From NCBI GenBank assembly GCA_003666485.1, contig CP032931.1, positions 620,001 to 684,000 of the forward strand: a stretch of DNA of 64,000 nucleotides, given 5' to 3'. Shown one piece after another: positions 54,700-62,809 of the stretch. The stretch comes from Levilactobacillus brevis (lineage in GTDB: Bacteria > Bacillota > Bacilli > Lactobacillales > Lactobacillaceae). How positions within the stretch are numbered: the first letter of the stretch is position 1; each line of letters starts with the position of its first letter. A model generated the notes under the pieces. It saw nothing but the letters and a program-made list of their open reading frames with translations, ran no database searches and was not told the DNA's origin. The translations under genes and the position numbers were made by a program.

Positions 54700-54857
54700 T
54701 GGGCTGGAACGCTGGGGGAGGACGGCCCGAGCCAAAGCCCGGTCTCGGACCTTGCTTTGAGCCGAAAAGCGCGTCTCAAAGACACCAATTGATCAGCAAA
54801 GAGCGCTGCTAAATTCCCCGGCTGAGCCCAGATTTCACTTCACTCTCGGCTACGAAG
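54700..54857 (+). repeat. Intergenic repeat family A, copy A5
   Basis: Shares GGGCTGGAACGC, CCCGAGCCAAAG, the CTTTGAG/CTCAAAG hairpin and the GGCTGAGCCCA and CTCTCGGCTACG parts. The variable hairpin is AATTGATCAGC with GCTGCTAAATT (9 of 11 pairs). Confidence 0.8.
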
Positions 54858-54899
54858 TTGTTGCCAATAATGGCTTGTCCCCAGTAACTCGGTACAAAA

Positions 54900-54955
54900 C
54901 GCCAGTAAACACTGCCGACACAGCTGGCTTCACCCTGGCTGCCTCCGGCGATATG
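54900..54955 (-). repeat. Fragment of repeat family B, copy B4
   Basis: The reverse complement reads GCCGGAGGCAGCCAGGGTG, then AGCCAGCTGTGTCGGC, which is only the left end of repeat B. It lies between A5 and A6. Confidence 0.7.
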
Positions 54956-55014
54956 GGATTTTATCAGAGGTGTTGTGTTAAACCATGTATTGTTGTGGCT
55001 AGCCATTAATTGGA

Positions 55015-55099
55015 GATAGTTTGCTAAATATGACCTCAGGATTAGTCCGGTCCGTCCACCGCGTTTCAGACCATATTTAGCGAATGGCAAGGCGGCCAG
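55015..55099 (-). repeat. Intergenic repeat family A, copy A6 (deleted form, reverse)
   Basis: Keeps only the two ends of repeat A. The outer arms read GCTAAATATGG and CATATTTAGC in place of GCCAAATATGG and CATATTTGGC, a paired C-to-T and G-to-A exchange that preserves the stem. Confidence 0.75.
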
Positions 55100-55108
55100 T
55101 GTATCCAG

Positions 55109-56038
55109 TTAGATCAAATTGCTCAGGGCAAAGACCAGTGGAATCGTGGCCATGCATAGAATGGTGGACACGCTCATCAGCGTGACGGCGGGGCTGGTGT
55201 CGCCGTGTGCCTTTAGAGTAAACAGCACCACGTTACCCGCGACCGGGCACGCCGCCATCAAGACGGTCGTGTACAGCGGAATCCCGCGAACACCAAAGGC
55301 TTGTAGAATCAGTAGACAGACCAATGGGAACGCAACGTTGCGGAGCGCCAAAGGCCACCACAGTCGGCGGTCCAGTGTGTGGCGGTTTAATTTGACCGCA
55401 GCCAAGCTGTTACCGATGACGATCATGGACAGCGGCGTGTTGATGGAGCTGACGTAGGTGATGGTCTGGTTGAGCAGGCTGGGGAGATGGACGCCGCTAA
55501 CGAAGATGAGCAGACCAACCGCAATTGCGACAATGTTAGGGTTTAGCAGAATCTGCCGCCAGTTGATGTGATGATCGGCTGATTGGTGGGGCGTGAACAG
55601 CGCAATGCCGTGGGTCCAGCAAAAGATGTTGAATCCCGCCAGTGAGGCGACGGCAAAGAAGACACCGGTGCTGCCAAATAGCGCGCTGGCCAGCGGCACG
55701 CCCATGAAGCCAGCGTTGGAGTAGACCGCGCCAAATCGCATGATGCGTTGCAGGTTAGGGTCGGTCACGCGTTTAAACACCAGCTGGGTGACCAGGACCA
55801 TCACGCCATAGGTCAGCAGAATGCCCAACATGACCCAGGCCAAGGCCTGCAAGCGGCTGGCTGAAAAGTGTTGCTCGAAGGCATTGACAATTAGACAAGG
55901 CGACACGATGTACAGCAGGATGTTGGTCAGGTCCGTAGCCGTTTGGCCGTGCATGAAGCCCAGCTTATTAGTCAGGAGGCCGACCGCCATTAAAATAAAC
56001 ATGAGAATAATTTGATTTGATAATTGCGTGATATCCAA
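55109..56038 (-). CDS. AEC family transporter (auxin efflux carrier fold)
   Basis: 309 residues with ten hydrophobic segments in two inverted sets of five. The first half has YIVSPCLIVNAFEQHF and YSNAGFMGVPLASALFG, the family's conserved broken helices. Malate, lactate or auxin-like acids are exported by relatives; the substrate is unknown. It starts at TTG with a GGCAGG site. Repeat A6 lies just 10 bp past its stop, and no terminator of ordinary kind is present. Confidence 0.87.
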   Translation of the reverse strand: MDITQLSNQIILMFILMAVGLLTNKLGFMHGQTATDLTNILLYIVSPCLIVNAFEQHFSASRLQALAWVMLGILLTYGVMVLVTQLVFKRVTDPNLQRIMRFGAVYSNAGFMGVPLASALFGSTGVFFAVASLAGFNIFCWTHGIALFTPHQSADHHINWRQILLNPNIVAIAVGLLIFVSGVHLPSLLNQTITYVSSINTPLSMIVIGNSLAAVKLNRHTLDRRLWWPLALRNVAFPLVCLLILQAFGVRGIPLYTTVLMAACPVAGNVVLFTLKAHGDTSPAVTLMSVSTILCMATIPLVFALSNLI

Positions 56039-56166
56039 GCGGGTAGCCTGCCTTTCTCTTTCCTACGTTCATCTTGAGACTAATTTCTAGGTGTGTCAAC
56101 GATTGGTTAGTCAATCCCCTAATCATTCGTGCTAGAATGGAAGGTAAGCAGAAAGGCGGCAGAGCA

Positions 56167-56364
56167 TTGAGGGTAAACAAGGATTTTTATCGTTCGTCTA
56201 ACTTTTGGGGTGGCCTGGTGGCACTGGTGTTGAGTGGCTGGGGTTTCTCGCCACTGACGGGCAACAGCGTCTTCGAGTGGGTCGTATCCGCAATTCTGGT
56301 CATCATCGGGATCTACGAACTGTATCGCGGCATTTTTCGACCGACCGGACAGCGTAGAAAATAG
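56167..56364 (+). CDS. Small two-helix membrane protein (pair, first member)
   Basis: 65 residues with two hydrophobic segments. Starts at TTG after AAAGGCGG; an open frame further upstream has no site. It resembles the next gene in design: FW.GL near the start, a P, VF.W, then a basic C-terminus. It is probably a tandem duplicate. Function unknown. Confidence 0.55.
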   Translation: MRVNKDFYRSSNFWGGLVALVLSGWGFSPLTGNSVFEWVVSAILVIIGIYELYRGIFRPTGQRRK

Positions 56365-56373
56365 GAGGTAGCC

Positions 56374-56553
56374 ATGCAATTCAATCAGCGCTTCGTCCAT
56401 TCACTGGATTTCTGGAGTGGACTCTTCATTATGTTTTTAATGATTTGGAATATCCTGCCATTTCGGGTAACCAGTGTGTTCTGGTGGGTGTGCTTCCTGT
56501 TGTTTATCGGCGGCGTCTTCTACCTGGTTAAGGGGCTCGTGCGCTTGCGGTAG
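56374..56553 (+). CDS. Small two-helix membrane protein (pair, second member)
   Basis: 59 residues, ATG after TAGGAGG, nine bases past the previous stop. HSLDFWSGLFIMF, then NILPF and SVFWWVCFLLF, mirror the first member (SSNFWGGLVAL, SVFEWVVSAIL). Two hydrophobic segments and a basic end. Function unknown. Confidence 0.7.
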   Translation: MQFNQRFVHSLDFWSGLFIMFLMIWNILPFRVTSVFWWVCFLLFIGGVFYLVKGLVRLR

Positions 56554-56568
56554 TTGGCTCTACATATG

Positions 56569-56606
56569 AAAAGGACCGGCCAAGATTTGTTGTGGCTGGT
56601 CCTTTT
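56569..56606. terminator. Bidirectional terminator
   Basis: AAAAGGACC pairs with GGTCCTTTT, and GCCA with TGGC. Serves the small membrane genes and the converging NmrA-like gene. Confidence 0.87.
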
Positions 56607-56610
56607 GAGG

Positions 56611-57453
56611 TTAGGCTTTAACAGCCAAGACTTCGTCAACGTACTGACTAAAGGTCTTAGCGGGGCGTCCCATGAGCGCATTGAAATCTAATGGGTTCCC
56701 CTTGTACGGGTGATTGCCGTGATAGGTGGCGATGCGACCAAATTGGTCGTTGGCGTGAACGGACGGGAAGTCGGGTACGGGAATCAAATTGATTTTAAGT
56801 GTCTTCCCGGTCTTGTCGCAAACTTCCTGCGCGTATTCGCGGGTAGTCCGATTGCCAGCTGAGCAGAGGTCCAGTGAGCAGGCGTAGTAGTCGTCATCGC
56901 TCAAGAGGACTTTGACATTGGCGGCCGCGATATCGTTAAGACTGATCAGGTTAGATGGCTGGTCAACCTTGATAAAGGTCGTCAAGACGCCGGTTTCAAA
57001 TAGACTGTCAGGGCCAGTGGGAAAATGACCTTCCATGTAGCCGCTGGGCTTGGTAATCGTGTAGTTTAAAGTCGAACCCATCAAACGGTCTTCAATCTCA
57101 TATTTTTCCCAATGTTGCGCCAATTCCATGACGGTGTTCAGGCAAGAAGAGAAGACAAAGTGTGTGACGTGGGCCTTCTCGGCAGCGGTGATGAGACGTT
57201 CAGCCATCGGGACCATGCCATCGAGGGCGTCTGGTAGAATCAGCAGAATTTTATCAACGTCGGCCACGGCTTGGTCAATGATTTCGTCGCGGCGAATATC
57301 ACCGACGATGACTTGACTGGCGCCTAAGGCTTTCAGTGGGGCTTGGTTGGCTGGGTCAGGATCGACCGCGACGACTTCGACGTGTTGCTGAGCCAGTAGG
57401 GGAATCACCTGTTGACCGATATGACCGTATGAAGCTGTAACTAGTACTTTCAT
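56611..57453 (-). CDS. NmrA-like NAD(P)-binding protein
   Basis: A 280-residue Rossmann-fold protein of the atypical SDR group. VTASYGHIGQQVIPLL (residues 4-19) binds the cofactor. VVGDIRRDE and HFVFSSCLN follow, then NYTITKPSGYMEGHF in the place of the catalytic region. It is most like quinone reductases or redox sensors (QorB, NmrA). GGAGG precedes the ATG at 57453. Second gene of a two-gene operon, 13 bp after the MDR dehydrogenase. Confidence 0.83.
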   Translation of the reverse strand: MKVLVTASYGHIGQQVIPLLAQQHVEVVAVDPDPANQAPLKALGASQVIVGDIRRDEIIDQAVADVDKILLILPDALDGMVPMAERLITAAEKAHVTHFVFSSCLNTVMELAQHWEKYEIEDRLMGSTLNYTITKPSGYMEGHFPTGPDSLFETGVLTTFIKVDQPSNLISLNDIAAANVKVLLSDDDYYACSLDLCSAGNRTTREYAQEVCDKTGKTLKINLIPVPDFPSVHANDQFGRIATYHGNHPYKGNPLDFNALMGRPAKTFSQYVDEVLAVKA

Positions 57454-57466
57454 GAAAGAGTCCTCC

Positions 57467-58447
57467 TTAGCGCCATTTGAAGATCGGGTTGTTGATCGTG
57501 TTGTCGTGTTTAAGTACCTTGTCATAGAGCATCTTAATGTTTTCGTCAGTTGGGGCATAGATGGTGTCGTGATGGTCTGGCGCCGTGATCTTTTGTGTTG
57601 ATAGTAACCACAGGAAGTTCTTGATGGCGCGCCGTTGTCGGTCCATTTCCGTGTTGACGAAGTCGCCCAAGATGGTCAGATTTTTGATAAAGAACTCGCC
57701 GTAGTTCAAGGTCTGCTGATCATTGTTAGCCGTGCAGAAGACGACCTTGCCCAGCGGCCGCGTCAAATGGATGGCCAAGTTCATTCCGGCATTGCTCCCG
57801 GAAACGTCGAGGGCAGCATTGACACCGCCGTCAAGTTCACCAATCACCTTTTCAATGGCGGCCGTGTCGTTGGGGTCTAAGACAATGTCGGCGCCAGCTT
57901 GTTGGGCCGCTTGCCGGCGTTGGGTTTGAATATCAAAGGCAATGATGGGATGCAGGCCATTTGCCTTGGCTGCTTGAATGGCAATCTGACCGACGACACC
58001 AGCACCGATAACGGCCACAGATTGACCGAGATGCAAATCTGCTTTATCCAGGGTAAAGAGGGCGGTCATTCCTAAATTGTAGAAAACGGCATCGTCGAGC
58101 TTAACGTTGTCAGGTACCGCGTAGACCGCGTCTTCAGTGACATAGGTGTAATTGGAATGAGCACCGTAGACCGGCGCGCCAATGACACGGTCGCCGGGCT
58201 TGAAGCGGGTGACATCTGGTCCAACGGCTTCCACCACGCCGGCGGAACTGTAGCCAGGGATGAAAGGGAAAGTGGTTCCCAACACCACGTGGGCTTTGTC
58301 GTTGACGAACCAACTGTGTTCACTGCTTTGACTGATCAAAGAATATTGTGTAGCGATGAGCAAAAACTTGCCAGTTGGGGCACTGGCTTCTTCTTCGTGA
58401 TACTCTGCCACACCAGCACTAGGCCAATAAACTGATTTCCGTAACAT
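57467..58447 (-). CDS. Medium-chain dehydrogenase/reductase (zinc-type alcohol dehydrogenase-like)
   Basis: 326 residues. The N-terminal GroES-like domain has IPGYSSAGVVEAVGPDVTRFKPGDRVIG (about 64-91). The cofactor domain has AVIGAGVVGQIAIQAAK (about 145-161). The structural-zinc cysteines are absent, so it is probably a quinone or enal reductase rather than a true alcohol dehydrogenase. A good site (GGGAGG) precedes the ATG. Divergent from a LysR regulator, with a cre-like site in between. Confidence 0.87.
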   Translation of the reverse strand: MLRKSVYWPSAGVAEYHEEEASAPTGKFLLIATQYSLISQSSEHSWFVNDKAHVVLGTTFPFIPGYSSAGVVEAVGPDVTRFKPGDRVIGAPVYGAHSNYTYVTEDAVYAVPDNVKLDDAVFYNLGMTALFTLDKADLHLGQSVAVIGAGVVGQIAIQAAKANGLHPIIAFDIQTQRRQAAQQAGADIVLDPNDTAAIEKVIGELDGGVNAALDVSGSNAGMNLAIHLTRPLGKVVFCTANNDQQTLNYGEFFIKNLTILGDFVNTEMDRQRRAIKNFLWLLSTQKITAPDHHDTIYAPTDENIKMLYDKVLKHDNTINNPIFKWR

Positions 58448-58484
58448 GAAAGTTGCCTCCCTTTAGTTGTTTACAGGTCTATTT

Positions 58485-58498
58485 TAAAAGCGTTTACA
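58485..58498. promoter_or_regulatory. cre site between the dehydrogenase operon and LysR gene
   Basis: TAAAAGCGTTTACA: agrees with TGWAANCGNTNWCA except at the second base. Placed in the divergent promoter region, 38 bp from the dehydrogenase start. Confidence 0.65.
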
Positions 58499-58567
58499 TC
58501 AAAACGGAAATAGCGGATAATTGTCATTGGTAATAAGTGAAGCTTATAACAAGGTAGGTGAACCGGA

Positions 58568-59437
58568 ATGGACTTAACGACATGTCAGTATTTTGTCGAT
58601 GTCGTTGATTTGGCTAATTTTACCAAAGCAGCGGAACGCAACTTTATCTCACAACCAGCGATGAGCGCACAAATCAAGCAGCTGGAGGAAACGGTGGGCA
58701 AGCCACTATTGGTGCGTGACCACCATCACGTCACGGTGACACCAGCTGGTCAGCGCTTTTACCGGGCTGCCCAGCAGATGTTAGCGACCTACCACGGTGC
58801 GATGCGGGACATTTGGCATGAGCAGAGTCAGTCGCCAGCCAAGTTGCGGGTGTCCTTTTACATTGCCCAGCAATTTCAGCCGTACATTGACCAGCTGGTG
58901 CGTTTCCGAACGGACTTCCCCAATATCTCGGTGGATCTGGTCGAACGCGATTCAGAACAGGCCGTTCAGGACATTTTGACGGACCAGGCCGATCTGGGCT
59001 TTGGCATTGTCGATCATTCTGAACGCCGTCTGACCTGGAAGCAGGAGCTGGCGGATCGGTTGGTCGTGGTGGCCTCGCCGCCGACCATGGCAACAGTACC
59101 ACGCGCAGTGACCCTAGATGACCTGGCGGCATTGACCTACGTGACGTTGGCACAAGTACCGGCGACGCAATTTGAACAGCTGACGAGAAATTTGCTAGCG
59201 GGACATGCGTTTCGGGTCGAGAAATTACCGACGCTTGACGTCCTATTCACCCGCCTGCAAATGACAGCCAGCTTTGCGTTGTTGCCGGAATCTCAGGTGC
59301 CACCGTCTCTAACTGGGTTGACTACCCGGCCGCTTAAAACATCGCAACCCAACACGATGGCGGTGGGTTGGTGTTACCGTCGCCATCCATTGGACCCGGT
59401 GGTGGGGGCATTTTTGGCCTATGCGAATTTGTTGTAA
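58568..59437 (+). CDS. LysR family transcriptional regulator
   Basis: 289 residues. The N-terminal winged helix (CQYFVDVVDLANFTKAAERNFISQPAMSAQIKQLEETVGKPLLVR, residues 6-50) is standard LysR. The remaining 200 residues form the two-lobed effector-binding domain. It is divergent from the dehydrogenase/NmrA-like pair, the likely target, with itself as a second one. The effector is unknown. The ATG follows a GTGAACCGG context; the ribosome site is weak. Confidence 0.9.
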   Translation: MDLTTCQYFVDVVDLANFTKAAERNFISQPAMSAQIKQLEETVGKPLLVRDHHHVTVTPAGQRFYRAAQQMLATYHGAMRDIWHEQSQSPAKLRVSFYIAQQFQPYIDQLVRFRTDFPNISVDLVERDSEQAVQDILTDQADLGFGIVDHSERRLTWKQELADRLVVVASPPTMATVPRAVTLDDLAALTYVTLAQVPATQFEQLTRNLLAGHAFRVEKLPTLDVLFTRLQMTASFALLPESQVPPSLTGLTTRPLKTSQPNTMAVGWCYRRHPLDPVVGAFLAYANLL

Positions 59438-59439
59438 CG

Positions 59440-59473
59440 AAAACCCCGCTACTCAAGCCAAGCAGCGGGGTTC
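59440..59473. terminator. Bidirectional terminator
   Basis: AACCCCGCT pairs with AGCGGGGTT between the LysR gene and the converging CorC/HlyC gene. Confidence 0.82.
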
Positions 59474-59476
59474 TCA

Positions 59477-60850
59477 TTACTTATCTTTGCTGTCGTGATC
59501 TTCGTCATCCACCGTGGTGATTTGCTTCTGCGGTGGGTTGACCGTGACCTCTAACCAATTGATGAAGGAGTTCTCGTAATCCAAGACCTTCAAGTCGAAG
59601 TTCTTCAGTTGGATGACGTCGTTGACCTTCACGTCCGGGTAATTATCAATGATGAACCCGGCCATCGTGACCGTATCGGAGGCCTCAAAGCCCTTGATAT
59701 CGGTGTTGAAGTAGCGTTCAAAGTCATACGTCGTCATCTTCCCGTTGACCTGATAAGTGCCATTGGGTTGCTTGAAAATGTACTGGTCATTGGCATCGTC
59801 GATTTCATCACGGACGGTCCCGAACAACTCTTCATAAATATCCTTATCAGTAATGATCCCAGACGTTCCCCCGTATTCGTCAACAACGACGACGATTGGG
59901 GTCCGTTTCTTGATCATTTGTTGCAGCACCTGGGTGATTGGCGTCGTCTCGGGCGTCGTCGAGATATCACGAATTAATTTATCAATGCGAATGTGAGAAT
60001 CCACTTGTTGTTGACGAATCAAATCGTAATTGTAGACGTATCCCAGAATCTTATCCTTGTCACCATCAGCGACGACCGGCAGGCGACTGAAGCGCTCTTG
60101 CAGGTAAACGTTCAAGGCTTCCTTGACGTTAGCCGTGATGTCGATGACCACCAATTGGGTTCGGTCGATCATGATATCCTTGGCCACCTTGTCATTTAAC
60201 TCGAACGCCCGCTGCATGTAAACCAGGTCGTTTTTTTCCAGTTCGCCACCCTCAACGGCACTCCGTGAGAGGTTTAAAATTTCAGCTTGGGAGAAGACTT
60301 CGTCACTTTCGTTGGCCACTTTCAGGCCCATCAGTTTGACCACACCAGACGCGCTGCTGTTGAGTAACCAAACGAACGGGTAAAAGAGGACGTGGCAGTA
60401 ATGCAGTGGTGTAACCACTAACATTAAGACCTTCATGGGCATATCAATGGAAATGTTCTTCGGGACAATTTCCGTGAAGACCACTTCGAGGTACGTCAGC
60501 AATAATACCCCGACGATAACCGCGATAGTGTGGGCCGTAGCGCCGTTCAGGTGAGCTGGGGCGATACCGCCTAACAAGAGGTCAACGAAGAACGTCTCCC
60601 CAATCCACCCTAAGATGATCCCAGCGAGGGAAACCCCCACTTGAGTCGTTGATAAATATTCATTTAAATTGGTGACCATTTTCATGGCCCGATTGAGCTT
60701 GGTCGACGGCTTGTCTCTTTCGGCAATTTTTTCCTCCAGAGCACTGGGCCGAGTCTGAACCAAAGCAAACTCGCAGGCAACAAAGAAAGCTGCAAAAAAG
60801 AAGGTAATTAAAATAATAATTAGATTCACAACTATCTGACCGCTATCCAC
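59477..60850 (-). CDS. Hemolysin-like CNNM/CorC family membrane protein
   Basis: 457 residues. Four hydrophobic segments in the N-terminal CNNM (DUF21) domain (about 1-200), with the NEYLSTTQVGVSLAGIILGWIGE and VVFTEIVPKNISI motifs. Two CBS domains follow (about 215-340: MIDRTQLVVIDI...FSRLPVV and ...RTPIVVVVDEYGGTSGIIT), then a CorC_HlyC transporter-associated domain. Relatives export Mg2+ or Co2+, or help tolerate low magnesium; the old hemolysin name is misleading. Begins at GTG after GAGGAATG. Confidence 0.9.
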   Translation of the reverse strand: MDSGQIVVNLIIILITFFFAAFFVACEFALVQTRPSALEEKIAERDKPSTKLNRAMKMVTNLNEYLSTTQVGVSLAGIILGWIGETFFVDLLLGGIAPAHLNGATAHTIAVIVGVLLLTYLEVVFTEIVPKNISIDMPMKVLMLVVTPLHYCHVLFYPFVWLLNSSASGVVKLMGLKVANESDEVFSQAEILNLSRSAVEGGELEKNDLVYMQRAFELNDKVAKDIMIDRTQLVVIDITANVKEALNVYLQERFSRLPVVADGDKDKILGYVYNYDLIRQQQVDSHIRIDKLIRDISTTPETTPITQVLQQMIKKRTPIVVVVDEYGGTSGIITDKDIYEELFGTVRDEIDDANDQYIFKQPNGTYQVNGKMTTYDFERYFNTDIKGFEASDTVTMAGFIIDNYPDVKVNDVIQLKNFDLKVLDYENSFINWLEVTVNPPQKQITTVDDEDHDSKDK

Positions 60851-61254
60851 ACATCATTCCTCATTTCATATCGTTCTATCTCTTCATTATAGCGCGTCTC
60901 ACCCCCTTTTCACAGGGGGTGAATTGAAGCAAATTTTACCCTTTCTGGGGCCGTATAGCAACCGAACATCGCAAAGTTTTCGCGAATTCGTTGAAATTTG
61001 ACCACGTCACTGGCGTTTGCCAGCCGCGGTGGTAAAATGATGACCGCTAAACGCCGGTCCAACGGCCTTTTGATGCCGGATAGGGGGCAACAATTGTGAG
61101 GCGCATCTAGTCAATCAGAAAGGTATTTTAAATGCAATCAACTGGCTTGGTTGGACTTATGATTCACCAACTGATTCAAACTACGAAGGAATACTTAACG
61201 TTTCGACCAAAAAGGACTAGACTGAAGTCAGTAACATCAAAGGAGATTTTGATT
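60851..61254. other. Non-coding stretch between the CorC gene and the acidic protein gene
   Basis: No gene supported. A small ACCCCC/GGGGGT hairpin without a T-run lies at about 60902-60922, a TAAAAT box at about 61033, and an alternative start (ATG 61132, AGAAAGG site) is in frame with the next gene. Confidence 0.5.
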
Positions 61255-61620
61255 ATGGCAGATACACCTAAAGATAAGGAAAAAGCAGAAACGACCGTAC
61301 AAATTCCTAAGGAAGACGTGGAAAAAGCGGCGAAGTTGGTTCTTGATCCGGGGTATGTGACGAAGAAAGATTTACCAAAGATGGCAGATTTAGAATGGGC
61401 AACCGCTTTATCTGATGCAGTTATGAAGCATTTCTTAAACGACGACGATGACCACGATCCTTACGTCTACTTCGAACAGTTCGACTTTGACGGTGGTGAC
61501 ATTGATTCCATCATCTTCAATATGGATATCGTGAAGACGCGTGAAGCCGGCTTACACAAGTTGTCAGAAGCCTTGGGCGAAAAGATTATTAATAATGTTG
61601 TGAAGCAAGAAACCTACTAA
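61255..61620 (+). CDS. Acidic cytoplasmic protein, function unknown
   Basis: 121 residues with many D and E (HFLNDDDDHDPYVYFEQFDFDGGD). No membrane part and no family recognised. The ATG at 61255 follows AAAGGAG; an in-frame ATG at 61132 also has a fair site and would add 41 basic residues, so a longer form is possible. It has its own terminator. Confidence 0.7.
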   Translation: MADTPKDKEKAETTVQIPKEDVEKAAKLVLDPGYVTKKDLPKMADLEWATALSDAVMKHFLNDDDDHDPYVYFEQFDFDGGDIDSIIFNMDIVKTREAGLHKLSEALGEKIINNVVKQETY

Positions 61621-61627
61621 TTTTAAT

Positions 61628-61664
61628 ATGAGAGCAGCTGGGGATGACCTGGTTGCTCTTTTTA
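61628..61664 (+). terminator. Terminator after the acidic protein gene
   Basis: GAGAGCA pairs with TTGCTCT in a weak stem with an extended loop; five T follow. Confidence 0.6.
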
Positions 61665-61769
61665 GACGGTGTAGTTTTTTAAAAGACTGTATAAGGTTTT
61701 TTATAAGTTGTTTGGCTATCTTAACATCGTGACATCCGGTATAATCAAAGCCAAAAGGAGGTCACAGAC

Positions 61770-62105
61770 ATGCGAACGATGAACGTACCATTCAGTAATA
61801 TTACCGATTTGAAAAAATCGCCAGCTAAGCTATTTGCGCGGGCGGCAGCAAAGCAGACCGGCGTTTACATTTTCAATCGGGACCAGCCAGCTGGCGTGGT
61901 TCTGGACGTGGCGGATTATGAGGCGTTAGTCAATCAAAATGAGGCGCTTCAAGATCGCGTGTTCGAGTTAGAACAGGATTATCTGGTAGCACAACGCTTG
62001 CAGCACCAGGAGCGTGAACAGGCATCGTTGGTAGATGACCGAACAGTGCGCGGGTCAGCGGCTGATGAGGCCCCGCATCTTGACGAAAATGATGGGTGGG
62101 CGTAA
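61770..62105 (+). CDS. Phd/YefM-like antitoxin
   Basis: 111 residues. The N-terminal Phd/YefM DNA-binding fold is seen in VPFSNITDLKKSPAKLFARAAAKQTGVYIFNRDQPAGVVLDVADYEAL (residues 5-52), followed by a coiled, acidic tail that would wrap the toxin. AAAAGGAGG precedes the ATG; TATAAT at 61739-61744 is its -10. Overlaps the toxin gene by one base (TAATG). Confidence 0.88.
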   Translation: MRTMNVPFSNITDLKKSPAKLFARAAAKQTGVYIFNRDQPAGVVLDVADYEALVNQNEALQDRVFELEQDYLVAQRLQHQEREQASLVDDRTVRGSAADEAPHLDENDGWA

Positions 62106-62428
62106 TGGCTACTCAGGATAAGCCCTACCAACTCACGTATCTCCCTGCGGCTTGGCAAGATTATCAACATCTTGATGGGTCGCAAAAGGTCTTTGTCGAT
62201 AAGGGACTGGCTCGTATTCGTATTTTAGGGATGCGCGCTGGACAACCATTAGCCGGCGAGCTCAGTCATTGCCATAAGTTGAAAAATAAGCGGCTAGGCT
62301 TGCGGATTGTCTTTCGTCAAGTGGATCAACAGATTCAGGTGATCCAAATCGTGGCGATTGGTCAGCGTGCAGACAAGCGCGTGTATCATACCGCGGAACA
62401 GCGGCTCTCTAAATTAAAGAAATTATAG
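62105..62428 (+). CDS. RelE/ParE family toxin
   Basis: 107 residues. YQLTYLPAAWQDYQHLDGSQKVFVDKGLARI, then GELSHCHKLKNKRLGLRIVFRQVDQQIQVIQIVAIGQRADKRVYHTAEQRL: the RelE fold with the closing IGxRxDxxVY pattern common in mRNA-cutting toxins. ATG overlaps the antitoxin stop. The two form a complete type II toxin-antitoxin operon. Confidence 0.88.
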   Translation: MATQDKPYQLTYLPAAWQDYQHLDGSQKVFVDKGLARIRILGMRAGQPLAGELSHCHKLKNKRLGLRIVFRQVDQQIQVIQIVAIGQRADKRVYHTAEQRLSKLKKL

Positions 62429-62429
62429 C

Positions 62430-62462
62430 GAAAGGGTTTGCCCCAGGCAAGCTCTTTTAGTT
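62430..62462 (+). terminator. Terminator of the second toxin-antitoxin operon
   Basis: AAAGGGTTTGCC pairs with GGCAAGCTCTTT with a wobble and one mismatch; T-run follows. The next 175 bp up to the hsp20 promoter hold no gene. Confidence 0.72.
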
Positions 62463-62637
62463 TGCGCTGGAAATGGTCAGATGTCGGAACAATTGGTGGC
62501 AATATATCTCAGCTTGATGACAGTTTGCCAGTAGGGGGTTACAAAATGCCGTTTCATTTCGTTGGTAAAGGTATCGGGCGCTTAAATCATTTAGCACAAT
62601 TATCGACTAGTTTTTCTTTGACCTTTAGACAAAATAA

Positions 62638-62666
62638 TTGACCTTACCGTTGGCGAGATTTACAAT
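62638..62666 (+). promoter_or_regulatory. hsp20 promoter P1
   Basis: TTGACC, exactly 17 bp, TACAAT. It lies 44 bp upstream of the CIRCE element, so the operator would be within the transcribed leader, its usual place. Confidence 0.75.
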
Positions 62667-62674
62667 GCATTTAC

Positions 62675-62700
62675 ATAAACACCGAAATATCAGTGTTTAT
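62675..62700 (+). promoter_or_regulatory. Second palindrome between hsp20 promoter and CIRCE
   Basis: ATAAACAC, 10 bp, GTGTTTAT: a perfect 8-bp inverted repeat ending 9 bp before CIRCE. May be a further operator or an RNA hairpin. Confidence 0.5.
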
Positions 62701-62709
62701 CTCCGAAAA

Positions 62710-62736
62710 TTAGCACTCTAGATAGTCGAGTGCTAA
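62710..62736 (+). promoter_or_regulatory. CIRCE element (HrcA operator)
   Basis: TTAGCACTC, 9 bp, GAGTGCTAA: an exact match to the CIRCE consensus. HrcA bound here would keep hsp20 silent until heat or other stress. Confidence 0.96.
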
Positions 62737-62740
62737 TTAC

Positions 62741-62769
62741 TTGCATTTCTGACCAATACTGACTATTAT
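62741..62769 (+). promoter_or_regulatory. hsp20 promoter P2
   Basis: TTGCAT, 17 bp, TATTAT, beginning 4 bp after CIRCE. Confidence 0.6.
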
Positions 62770-62809
62770 AGAAAATGTAAACAAGGAAGACAGAAAGGGG
62801 TTATTGATT

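Noticed and set aside
60902-60922. ACCCCC/GGGGGT hairpin as a terminator
   Set aside because: No T-run follows on either strand and no gene ends there.
62438-62641. 67-codon frame between the toxin gene and hsp20
   Set aside because: Its TTG start lies in the terminator stem of the toxin-antitoxin operon and there is no ribosome site.
62600-62645. CtsR box before hsp20 (TTTGACC ... TTGACC)
   Set aside because: The two heptads are spaced about 20 bp apart instead of three, and the second forms the -35 of P1, so CtsR control is not supported.
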